Positions 7,425 to 13,434 of a DNA stretch of 13,434 nt are shown here, piece by piece. Numbering within the stretch: the stretch's first letter is position 1; each line of letters starts with the position of its first letter. Source of the stretch: Flavobacteriaceae bacterium UBA2765. GTDB lineage: Bacteria; Bacteroidota; Bacteroidia; Flavobacteriales; Flavobacteriaceae. The stretch lies in NCBI GenBank assembly GCA_002352665.1, contig DEIV01000009.1, positions 1 through 13,434 on the forward strand. The letters run 5' to 3'. The notes below the pieces were generated by a model. That model worked only from the letters and a program-made list of their open reading frames with translations, had not been told where the DNA came from and ran no database searches. The position numbers were made by a program, and so were the translations under genes.

Positions 7425-7916
7425 TTACCCAACTCCTCCTATTTCATCAATAACTAAATTATGGTTTTTTTTAATTATATAGAAGTGGGTTGAATATTCA
7501 TTACGGTATTTTTCTCCATTTTCATCTAGATAATAATCAATAGAATAGATTTCAATAACTCCTTTGCATTCATCAGAATTAACTATAACTCTATAACTCA
7601 CTTCTCCTTCTTTATTAGAGTAGGCATCTTCTAGTAATGAACAAAAATTTAAAAGATAATTTTTTTTTACATTCTCAGTAAAATAGTCATTAACCCCTGT
7701 TGAATCTTCTTTACAAGTCTTTTTTATTTTCAATAAAAATTGTTTTAAAAGAATTGTATCTCCAAGTTTTAAACAATCTTTCTCTTTTTGTTTATTACTT
7801 CCATTCAATACAACAGGACTTTGTACTTTCTTAAAGTCTTTTGATTTGTCTACCTTTTCACTACAGGAAATACAAACAAAGATAAATACACAAATATATA
7901 AACTATTTATTTTCAT
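7425..7916 (-). CDS. Small lipoprotein, possible second immunity protein
   Basis: I prefer the ATG at 7916 over the one at 7943, because it places a normal lipoprotein signal at the N-terminus (MKINSLYICVFIFVCISC, Cys18), giving 163 aa. The mature part has a Lys/Ser linker, then KDCLKLGDTILLKQFLLKI, and ends in a strand-like stretch (STHFYIIKKNHNLVIDEI) and GGVG. No family recognised. It lies about 35 bp after another lipoprotein gene and ahead of a displaced tip. It may be a second immunity protein for the intact effector, or the immunity gene of a toxin since lost. Confidence 0.6.
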   Translation of the reverse strand: MKINSLYICVFIFVCISCSEKVDKSKDFKKVQSPVVLNGSNKQKEKDCLKLGDTILLKQFLLKIKKTCKEDSTGVNDYFTENVKKNYLLNFCSLLEDAYSNKEGEVSYRVIVNSDECKGVIEIYSIDYYLDENGEKYRNEYSTHFYIIKKNHNLVIDEIGGVG

Positions 7917-7950
7917 GATTACCGAGTTGATTAAAGGATCCACAACTTAT

Positions 7951-8469
7951 TTATCCCGCTACTTCATATTTTATGATTTTCAATTCCCCATCAATCCTAA
8001 CTAAATCAATAATTAAACCTGTTTCAAGTCCAATAGAAACAGAATAACATCCATTATCATTTTCTGTATATACCATTTTGGAATTTTTAATGGTCGCAAG
8101 TGAACTTATTGATCCATCTTCATCATTATCTATTTCGATAGTAAAAACAGCATTTAAATAATTAGGAAAATCTTTAGACATTTCATCAATAATCTTTCTT
8201 TCTTTTTCTGGATTCTTCATTTTATTAATAATCGAGTTATAATTTTGGTTTTTCATATCCTCAATTAATTCAATTGTAAATGCTTTTATTTCCAAAGAAT
8301 CTGATTTGGCAATACAACTTATTCCTATAGAGTCTTTTATTGTGTCATTACTAATACTATTAGAAACTATTGTAGATGTTTTCTCCCTTTTATTAGTAAG
8401 GTCTGCTTTACAACAAATTGAAGTTAAAATTAGAACATAAACAAAGATATGGAATAATACATTTTTCAT
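7951..8469 (-). CDS. Small lipoprotein, candidate immunity protein of the LysM effector
   Basis: This is a 172-aa protein with a hydrophobic signal MKNVLFHIFVYVLILTSICC (Cys19 or Cys20 as lipid site, relaxed lipobox), a Thr/Ser/Asn linker, then a compact domain: IKAFTIELIEDMKNQNYNSI, a DFPNYLNAVFTIEIDNDE segment, and a C-terminal strand pair ending KIIKYEVAG. The start lies 2 bp after the stop of the intact effector at 8472, the closest possible immunity arrangement. Family not recognised; the helix plus strand pattern could suit an NTF2-like fold, but this is a guess. Periplasmic location fits blocking a cell-wall peptidase. Confidence 0.65.
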   Translation of the reverse strand: MKNVLFHIFVYVLILTSICCKADLTNKREKTSTIVSNSISNDTIKDSIGISCIAKSDSLEIKAFTIELIEDMKNQNYNSIINKMKNPEKERKIIDEMSKDFPNYLNAVFTIEIDNDEDGSISSLATIKNSKMVYTENDNGCYSVSIGLETGLIIDLVRIDGELKIIKYEVAG

Positions 8470-8471
8470 AT

Positions 8472-10796
8472 TTAATTCGTTTTTCCTGTTTTTTTTGAGT
8501 TGGTCACTCCTATTTTTTTATTTTCATCTTTAACATTCATATTTTTATCTTTGTCTGTAAGATAGTCAACTTGAGTAACATTGTAATCTGCTGGGATATA
8601 AAATCCATATAATTTTTTTCTCTTTGATTTACTAGTATATTCTCCATATTCATCTAATTTTATCGTATCACCTTGGTTTCCTCCCAGTAATAAATAATCA
8701 CCTTTACTATTCATCCCATATAAAAAACCAGTATGCCCTTTCCATATTTTACTGTTAACATGTTTATACACTACAATGCATCCATAAATGGGTTTATCAA
8801 TTTTTTTAAATTCATCTTTATATTTTGGATGAATAGGAGCTAATGAACTCGCACTTTTGACATATTTGTAACCACTTTCATTAATACTCCAATTCATAAA
8901 TGAGGCGCACCAAGAACCCCGCTTACCATCCGTTGGCTCATGTGTATTCCCCACAAACCTTAAATAACCTTTTGCCATTTTATACATGGGTTCTACACCT
9001 TCTTCAATTCCTCCCGCTTTCTTAGCTTCTTCAAGAGCAATCTTCATCCAAGGAGCTCTATCTCCATGTATTACCTCAAAGCTATTCCCTTTTAAAAATG
9101 GAATATCAAAATTTTGTTGGTCACCTTTACAAATTACCTGTAACCAAAGATATGTTTTTTTAGCTTCTATAGTTTGTGTTGCTGGTGTATATCTTTTGGG
9201 TTCTATGGTTAAGCGTACATCAAATGGTAACATTCTTACACTTTGATTATTAACTGAGTCGAAATACCAACCCTCAATTTCCTCTTCCTTCGGGCTTAAC
9301 TTTTTTTCCCAGTCTTTTTGTGCTTTTTCAGCTTTACGGTTTATTACAACTTTTATTTGTGCCTTACCATCGCTCACCGTTGCTTCCATTTCTGTTTTCT
9401 CGGTTTTACCTACCAACAATGGTAGCGGTATGTCTTTTGATGTTAATAGAATTGGCTCTTTCTCAAAAACTTTAAAAATTACTTTTTTTCCTTCTAAATT
9501 GCTAGTCTCGGCAACCAAATGTACTTCACTACCTAAACTTGCTACATCAATTTTTTGATAATAGGTAATCGTTTTTGTATCCTTATCTTTTTCTTTGGCT
9601 TTTTCTTCTTCTTTTTTTACTGGTATTACCAGTATAGTTTTATCTGGAATAAGTAATTCCCATTTTGTGCCTGGGTTGGCGTCCATAATTTGTTTATATG
9701 GTATGTCTTTCTTTTTAGATATTTTAGCTAAATCATCTCCTTTTACCACAGAATAGGAAGTTGGTTTTGCAGGAGGTGGCTTAGGTGGTTCTTGTTTTTT
9801 TTCTTCTCCTTTTTGAATTTCAAATGTCTGCTCTTCAGCAAAATAACCATTAAGAATTAGTTCATTAGGGGTTAAGTTAAGATAGTAGGCATATTTATCT
9901 AGAGGGTTTTCTAAAGGTTCACTTGTTTTTACTACTACATATAATTCTAAACCTGGTGTCAGATCATCTTTTTCTTGTAATCCATAATCTGCTCGTTTTT
10001 TTATTGGAAATTGTTTTAATGTTTTTCTTTGTTTTATTGCAATACTATTTTCTCCCCAGTCTAGTGGATCATCTTCTTTGTGTCTGTCATAATCAAAAAT
10101 ATCTAAAATAAGTTTCTTACCTTTTAAACCTAAGGTTTTTACAGACAAGAACACATCTTGATCATAACCAGAATGTTTAATTCTTTGTTCTTTAGCATTA
10201 ACCCAATGAATTGAAAGTATTTCAGGTTTGGCTATTATTTTTGTTTCTTGTTGACACGTTTTATCAAATGAGTTCATACCTTTATGAGCCTCAACTTTAA
10301 TTTTTTTCGTGTCTAACCATTTAGAAAATTTAATTTCTATTTTATCTTCTTGTGGAGATTTTTTTATATAGAGAATGAATGCTTTCTTTTTTTTATTACC
10401 CAGATAAATATCTGAAGTATTATCCGCATTTTCTTTATCATTTTGTAATCGAATTCTATTGATTTTTTTACCATCTATATAAACACTCCAATAGATTTTT
10501 TTTTTGTCTTTTTCTGTAGGTTCACCTTTATATGCTGTGATAGTATAAGTTGCAACCTCTCCGGCTTTCACCTCTGAAGGTCCACTAATACTTACCACTT
10601 CAATTTTATCAGATTTCACAAGAGAATTATCTTCAATTTCATTAACCACATAGGTATTAAAGTTTGGTACTACACCGCGGTTATTTCTTCTATTTTGCAT
10701 ACGTTTAAAACGTTCTGCATGTTTAGATTGCATAACAGTATTACTTTTCTCAATTGTCTCGCTTTCGTAATCGGTTATTTTTTCTACTTTTCTCAT
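8472..10796 (-). CDS. Full-length modular effector: LysM plus conserved core plus TIGR02594-type endopeptidase tip
   Basis: This is a 774-aa protein without a signal peptide, so export would need a dedicated secretion machine. Regions: a polar, basic N-terminus (1-60); beta-rich modules (65-330) including SGPSEVKAGEVATYTITAY and TLGLKGKKLILDIFD; a proline-rich linker (332-346, KKQEPPKPPPAKP); one LysM (346-393, YSVVKGDDLAKISKKK), which binds glycan; the conserved core (423-575) ending PFLKGNSFEV; and the tip (581-740). The tip has APWMKIALEEAKK, GSWCASFMNW (catalytic Cys630), a PIYGCIVVYK strand, WKGHTGFLYG (His688) and LLLGGNQGD. This is the order of TIGR02594 family proteins, NlpC/P60-like cell-wall amidases or endopeptidases. 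Start: ATG 4 bp after the stop of the CHAP gene. It is the only effector here with all parts and no lesion. Confidence 0.8.
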   Translation of the reverse strand: MRKVEKITDYESETIEKSNTVMQSKHAERFKRMQNRRNNRGVVPNFNTYVVNEIEDNSLVKSDKIEVVSISGPSEVKAGEVATYTITAYKGEPTEKDKKKIYWSVYIDGKKINRIRLQNDKENADNTSDIYLGNKKKKAFILYIKKSPQEDKIEIKFSKWLDTKKIKVEAHKGMNSFDKTCQQETKIIAKPEILSIHWVNAKEQRIKHSGYDQDVFLSVKTLGLKGKKLILDIFDYDRHKEDDPLDWGENSIAIKQRKTLKQFPIKKRADYGLQEKDDLTPGLELYVVVKTSEPLENPLDKYAYYLNLTPNELILNGYFAEEQTFEIQKGEEKKQEPPKPPPAKPTSYSVVKGDDLAKISKKKDIPYKQIMDANPGTKWELLIPDKTILVIPVKKEEEKAKEKDKDTKTITYYQKIDVASLGSEVHLVAETSNLEGKKVIFKVFEKEPILLTSKDIPLPLLVGKTEKTEMEATVSDGKAQIKVVINRKAEKAQKDWEKKLSPKEEEIEGWYFDSVNNQSVRMLPFDVRLTIEPKRYTPATQTIEAKKTYLWLQVICKGDQQNFDIPFLKGNSFEVIHGDRAPWMKIALEEAKKAGGIEEGVEPMYKMAKGYLRFVGNTHEPTDGKRGSWCASFMNWSINESGYKYVKSASSLAPIHPKYKDEFKKIDKPIYGCIVVYKHVNSKIWKGHTGFLYGMNSKGDYLLLGGNQGDTIKLDEYGEYTSKSKRKKLYGFYIPADYNVTQVDYLTDKDKNMNVKDENKKIGVTNSKKTGKTN
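9072..9533. repeat. Conserved effector-core repeat (copy in the intact effector)
   Basis: This is the partner of 5688-6146. The two encode near-identical protein (EKEPILLTSKD, VSDGKAQIKVVIN, EIEGWYFDSVNNQSVRMLPF, RLTIEPKRYTPATQTIE) and diverge completely after the FEV codons at 9072-9080. Its position directly before the toxin tip marks the exchange point. Confidence 0.8.
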
Positions 10797-10800
10797 ATCT

Positions 10801-11412
10801 CTATGATTTAAAATTAATACTTGGTTTATTTAACCAACCCAGTATTCGTTCATTATCAATATAATATTTTCCTTCTTGTTTTATCAGCTTAAGTTTTTCT
10901 CTAGTCTTTCCAAAAGACCCCTTATTTTGTTGTATAATAGTAATGAATTCTCCATTAATGTCTGCTATAATAGCTACATGACCATATTTATTCCATAGAT
11001 TTTTATTAAAAATAATAATATCATTAATTTTTGGAATAGAAATACCTCCATTCTTGCATTGTTTAAGGTTTCTTTTATTGTTCCATTCCCCATCTTCAAG
11101 AGTTGTATTATAAAAATCTAAGGCATTACCGTATGAATCAGGCATTTTATGATTTAGATATTCGTAATAGTACCTTTTGACAAATTCAACACATTGGTAT
11201 CTGATACTCAAATTATATCCATCTTTTGTTACATTTCTACCTGCTGTATTTGATACGCCTCCATTGAAAAAAACCGTAACATTATTAAGACTATCTATTT
11301 TTTGACCTACTTTATAATTTGAGTTAAAATTTATTTTTTTTAACTGTTTATACCCTAAATAGGCTATAATAATTGTTAATAAAACAAATGATATTTTCAA
11401 TTTCATTTTCAT
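10801..11412 (-). CDS. Membrane-anchored CHAP-domain amidase
   Basis: This is a 203-aa protein with an N-terminal hydrophobic segment (residues 6-20) flanked by lysines, either an uncleaved anchor or a signal peptide. The rest is a CHAP (cysteine, histidine-dependent amidohydrolase/peptidase) domain: IRYQCVEFVKRYYYEYLN (catalytic Cys74), SIPKINDIIIFNK, KYGHVAIIADI (His145) and IIQQN (third polar residue). The YQCVEF...GHVAII...QN series most resembles the amidase half of glutathionylspermidine synthetase-type CHAP domains. CHAP enzymes cut peptidoglycan amide bonds, so it may be a toxin, a self-processing cell-wall enzyme or a helper for secretion. The ATG overlaps the previous stop (ATGA, 11409-11412), and the stop is 4 bp from the big effector. 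A start at the third codon (11406) is also possible. Confidence 0.75.
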   Translation of the reverse strand: MKMKLKISFVLLTIIIAYLGYKQLKKINFNSNYKVGQKIDSLNNVTVFFNGGVSNTAGRNVTKDGYNLSIRYQCVEFVKRYYYEYLNHKMPDSYGNALDFYNTTLEDGEWNNKRNLKQCKNGGISIPKINDIIIFNKNLWNKYGHVAIIADINGEFITIIQQNKGSFGKTREKLKLIKQEGKYYIDNERILGWLNKPSINFKS

Positions 11413-11861
11413 TTAATTTTTTCCAATTTATACCATCCAAGATGTTCTTTACTATAACTAGAAAACAATGTGATTTTTAATTCTAAAGGATTATCAATTA
11501 TTTCTTCAGCACCTGCCTTAGAACCATAAACATAGTGTAATCCGTTTTTTCTAATGTCTATTCTAAATATATCGTTATCGGGAAAATCTGATAACTTAAT
11601 TTCAGATTTATATTTACCTCTATAATAAATTTTCCCAAAAATTATTCCTGTGATTTCAACTTCACTATCGGAAAAGTTAACCAAAGGGAATTCATGAATT
11701 ATTTTTACTTTTATATTGCCATTTTCATTCGTAATAGGCGTTAAAGATGCTGTTGATATCGGTTTTCCTTTTCCTGTATTAAAAACAAAATAATTTATGC
11801 CATAATAATAACCAGCACTTATGAGTGATATTAGCAAAATGTATATAGCTAGTTTCTTCAT
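11409..11861 (-). CDS. Small membrane-anchored protein, possible immunity partner of the preceding tip
   Basis: This is a 150-aa protein with one N-terminal membrane helix (KLAIYILLISLISAGYYYG) and a mostly extracytoplasmic beta-like domain (KVKIIHEFPLVNFSDSEVEI, then GKIYYRGKYKSEIKL, IFRIDIRKNGLHYVYGS, ELKITLFSSYSKEHLGWYKL). No Cys lipobox, unlike the other partner proteins. Family not recognised. It starts 11 bp after the orphan tip at 11873-12409 and overlaps the CHAP gene by 4 bp. It is partly duplicated together with the tip's 3' end at 153-681. Travelling with the tip fits an immunity role, which is inferred. Confidence 0.65.
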   Translation of the reverse strand: MKKLAIYILLISLISAGYYYGINYFVFNTGKGKPISTASLTPITNENGNIKVKIIHEFPLVNFSDSEVEITGIIFGKIYYRGKYKSEIKLSDFPDNDIFRIDIRKNGLHYVYGSKAGAEEIIDNPLELKITLFSSYSKEHLGWYKLEKIK

Positions 11862-12045
11862 AATTTGAAATATCAGTTAGATGGTGTTGGTTTTACTCCC
11901 TTTCTAAAAAGATACATATTGGCAGGTAATCCTTTTGGGGTATCTCCTGCCCTTGGAAGTGCATAGGCACCATTGTCATGCCATAGAGCTTCATCCCAAT
12001 TATGAGGTCTATAAATCTGGCCATTTATACTTTCATCCTCAATTT
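11537..12045. repeat. Direct repeat, right copy (509 bp; partner at 173-681)
   Basis: This is the probable source copy, since both genes it crosses are longer here: the 150-aa gene is complete and the tip retains its N-terminal part. It has the same orientation as the left copy, about 11.4 kb away. Unequal exchange between them would delete or duplicate the whole array. Confidence 0.85.
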
Positions 12046-12409
12046 CTTCATATTCCTCACGGAATTTTTCATCACCTCCATCATTCCAAGTAGGATTATA
12101 ATTAGTTCTTCTTATAAAAGCATATACATTTATATTTAAATGCTCCGCTAAACTTTGTGCTAAGCTATTCTCTGGTTTTACCTTCCCTTCAATAACTCCC
12201 TGTAATGCAATATTCCCTTTAAATTTTTTAGTGCCAAAATTATAAGCCAACTCTGCTGGGGAATTATTACCATCTGTACTGCCTATAGCTACGAGTAGAA
12301 TCTTTGCTGTAAAAGTAATTGATAATTCATAATTAATCTCCAATTTACCATTAGATAGCGTAATTGCTAACCAAGATTAGCAATCTAAATCATCTATTAT
12401 TACCTCAAA
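11873..12409 (-). pseudogene. Orphan toxin tip of unrecognised fold, 5'-truncated
   Basis: The frame begins with LYFEV (12401-12409 = FEV codons), the same boundary as the other effectors. It passes IIDDLDC, a TAA at 12377-12379, and SWLAITLSNGKLEI, then the open 156-residue stretch whose only start is TTG at 12343. It contains TFTAKILLVAIGSTDGNN, NIALQGVIEGKVKPENSLAQ, SLAEHLNINVYAF and, at the end, GAYALPRAGDTPKGLPANMY and LFRKGVKPTPSN. The segment with a hydrophobic strand, then SLAQSLAEHLNINVYAF loosely recalls alpha/beta folds of some toxin proteases, but I see no catalytic Cys/His pair and do not assign a function. It begins about 15 bp after the stop of the 316-aa lipoprotein gene and is probably untranslated. 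Confidence 0.6.
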
Positions 12410-12422
12410 ATAAAGACTTGGA

Positions 12423-13373
12423 TTATTCTTCTTCTACCGAAGCCATTTGTGAATTAATTCTAACGATTTCAAAATCTTTAGAACCATTTGGTATGTGTAG
12501 CATTATATAATTTTGAAATAAAGTATCACTATTTTTTGCTTCTGCAGTAAGTACACCCTGACCTTTATATTTACCTAAATTTTCTAAAGCTACAACTTTT
12601 CCATTTCCCAAAATACGCATACGATAGTTTTCTATAGGTGGCATAATGCCTTTATGTTCGCTATAGGCTTCAATAAGATTATTTGTATATTCTTTATGTT
12701 GATCTGGGGTAAAATAATTTGCTATAAAATATTCTTTATTGGCAAAAGCTAATTCTTTAACAAAACCGGCACCATTACCTGAATTTAATAGGTCTCGAAG
12801 TTGATTAAATTTTTGGAGTACTTTTTCTTCTAATATATCTCTATCCAACTTGCTTAAATCTTCGGAATTCTCCCAACCGATCAAATCAAAAGGTAATTCT
12901 GCTTCAAATTCCCAGGTATGTTCTATATAAGGTACGGGCAAATCCAGTTTTGGGAAATTCAATTTTTTGATAGATTTCATACTATCAATTTCCTCATCAA
13001 CTTTGTAAAATACAAAAATCTCTAAATCTTCATTTAATTTAGCAATTATTTCTGGTTTAATTGCACTTCCATTTATATTGTTAGGGTGAAATATTTTAAT
13101 TCTTAAATGCTGTTTTCCATTTTTCAAAATATAATCATTCAATAAAGATGGACTAAATGGGTTTTCCTCTAAATCTATTTCAATAATTAAATCATTTAAT
13201 AATATCTCTGCAGGATAACTAATATCATAATTCAACATATAAGTTTTATTCTTTAAATATTTCATTTTTGCATTTTTTTGAATAATTTTATTACTATCTG
13301 TATTACTCTTACAAGATAGTGTCAAACTAGCTTGAAAAATAATTATAACTATACAATAAATTTTCATTTTCAT
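12423..13373 (-). CDS. Lipoprotein of unrecognised family, candidate immunity protein
   Basis: This is a 316-aa protein with a lipoprotein signal (MKMKIYCIVIIIFQASLTLSC, Cys21), then a Lys/Asn-rich linker. The mature protein has a strand-rich first half (LNDLIIEIDLEENPF, LRIKIFHPNN, LEIFVFYKVDEEID, PYIEHTWEFEAELPFDLI) and a helical second half with a repeated acidic pattern (LSKLDRDILEEKVLQKFNQL). I do not recognise it. Its ATG shares one base with the TAA of the upstream gene (TAATG at 13371-13375), so the two are translationally coupled, as in the other toxin/immunity pairs here. A start at the third codon (13367) is possible. Confidence 0.65.
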   Translation of the reverse strand: MKMKIYCIVIIIFQASLTLSCKSNTDSNKIIQKNAKMKYLKNKTYMLNYDISYPAEILLNDLIIEIDLEENPFSPSLLNDYILKNGKQHLRIKIFHPNNINGSAIKPEIIAKLNEDLEIFVFYKVDEEIDSMKSIKKLNFPKLDLPVPYIEHTWEFEAELPFDLIGWENSEDLSKLDRDILEEKVLQKFNQLRDLLNSGNGAGFVKELAFANKEYFIANYFTPDQHKEYTNNLIEAYSEHKGIMPPIENYRMRILGNGKVVALENLGKYKGQGVLTAEAKNSDTLFQNYIMLHIPNGSKDFEIVRINSQMASVEEE

Positions 13374-13434
13374 TATTTGAACTCACCTTTATTTTTCAAA
13401 ATATTAATTCTTTTATCTAAATGAGGTATTAGTT
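13373..13434 (-). CDS. C-terminal end of an upstream gene (partial)
   Basis: The last 19 codons plus stop of a gene entering from the right edge end in LDKRINILKNKGEFK and TAA at 13373-13375. The tail is basic and helical, with no recognisable motif. By analogy with the other pairs it is probably an effector whose partner is the 316-aa lipoprotein, but too little is visible to say. Confidence 0.55.
   Translation of the reverse strand, partial: LIPHLDKRINILKNKGEFK

Noticed and set aside
1..13434. tRNA, rRNA, CRISPR arrays, transposase or integrase genes, and clear promoters
   Set aside because: I looked for cloverleaf-like segments, regularly spaced short repeats, transposase motifs and the Bacteroidota-type promoter (TTTG with TAnnTTTG). 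Nothing convincing was found, and in such AT-rich DNA weak promoter matches are uninformative.

Overview
The window is very AT-rich (about 30% GC by eye). Every supportable gene lies on the minus strand, so transcription runs from position 13434 down to 1. Many secreted lipoproteins with relaxed lipoboxes, short or overlapping gene junctions, and LysM/SH3b/peptidoglycan-hydrolase content suggest a Bacteroidota bacterium, most likely Flavobacteriaceae. No taxonomic marker gene is present, so this is an inference.

The region looks like an array of modular anti-cell-wall toxins (effectors) with their lipoprotein immunity candidates, similar in logic to the orphan toxin-tip arrays of rhs and CDI loci. 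A conserved core repeats several times and ends in a short block, consensus PFLKGNSFEV. Different toxin tips follow the FEV boundary: an NlpC/P60-like TIGR02594-type endopeptidase (7.0-7.4 kb, 8.5-9.1 kb), an M15-like zinc peptidase (1.9-2.5 kb, 5.0-5.7 kb, and part of one near 3.9 kb), and an unrecognised tip (11.9-12.4 kb). Only one effector, at 8472-10796, is full length. It has an N-terminal region, a LysM, the core and a catalytic tip. The others are 5'-truncated pieces, several without an ATG start, and each begins soon after the preceding immunity gene ends.

Layout in transcription order: the end of an upstream gene (13373-13434) and a 316-aa lipoprotein; an orphan tip (11873-12409), a small membrane protein (11409-11861) and a membrane-anchored CHAP amidase (10801-11412); the intact LysM/TIGR02594-type effector (8472-10796) with two lipoproteins (7951-8469, 7425-7916); a decayed TIGR02594-type tip (6768-7413) and a frameshifted lipoprotein gene (6249-6767); an M15-like effector piece (4935-6173) and its lipoprotein (4174-4938); a chimeric, stop-interrupted M15-like effector (1856-4077) and its SH3-domain lipoprotein (801-1859). 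Last comes a 509-bp copy of part of the 11.5-12.0 kb segment (173-681), joined to an unrelated reading frame that leaves the window on the left.

Decay is extensive. Three in-frame TAA codons sit where paralogues in this same window have lysine AAA, there are single-base slips in poly-A runs, and recombination junctions are visible. The secretion machinery is not in the window. A type VI-like system of Bacteroidota is the most natural guess from effector/immunity organisation, but nothing here proves it.
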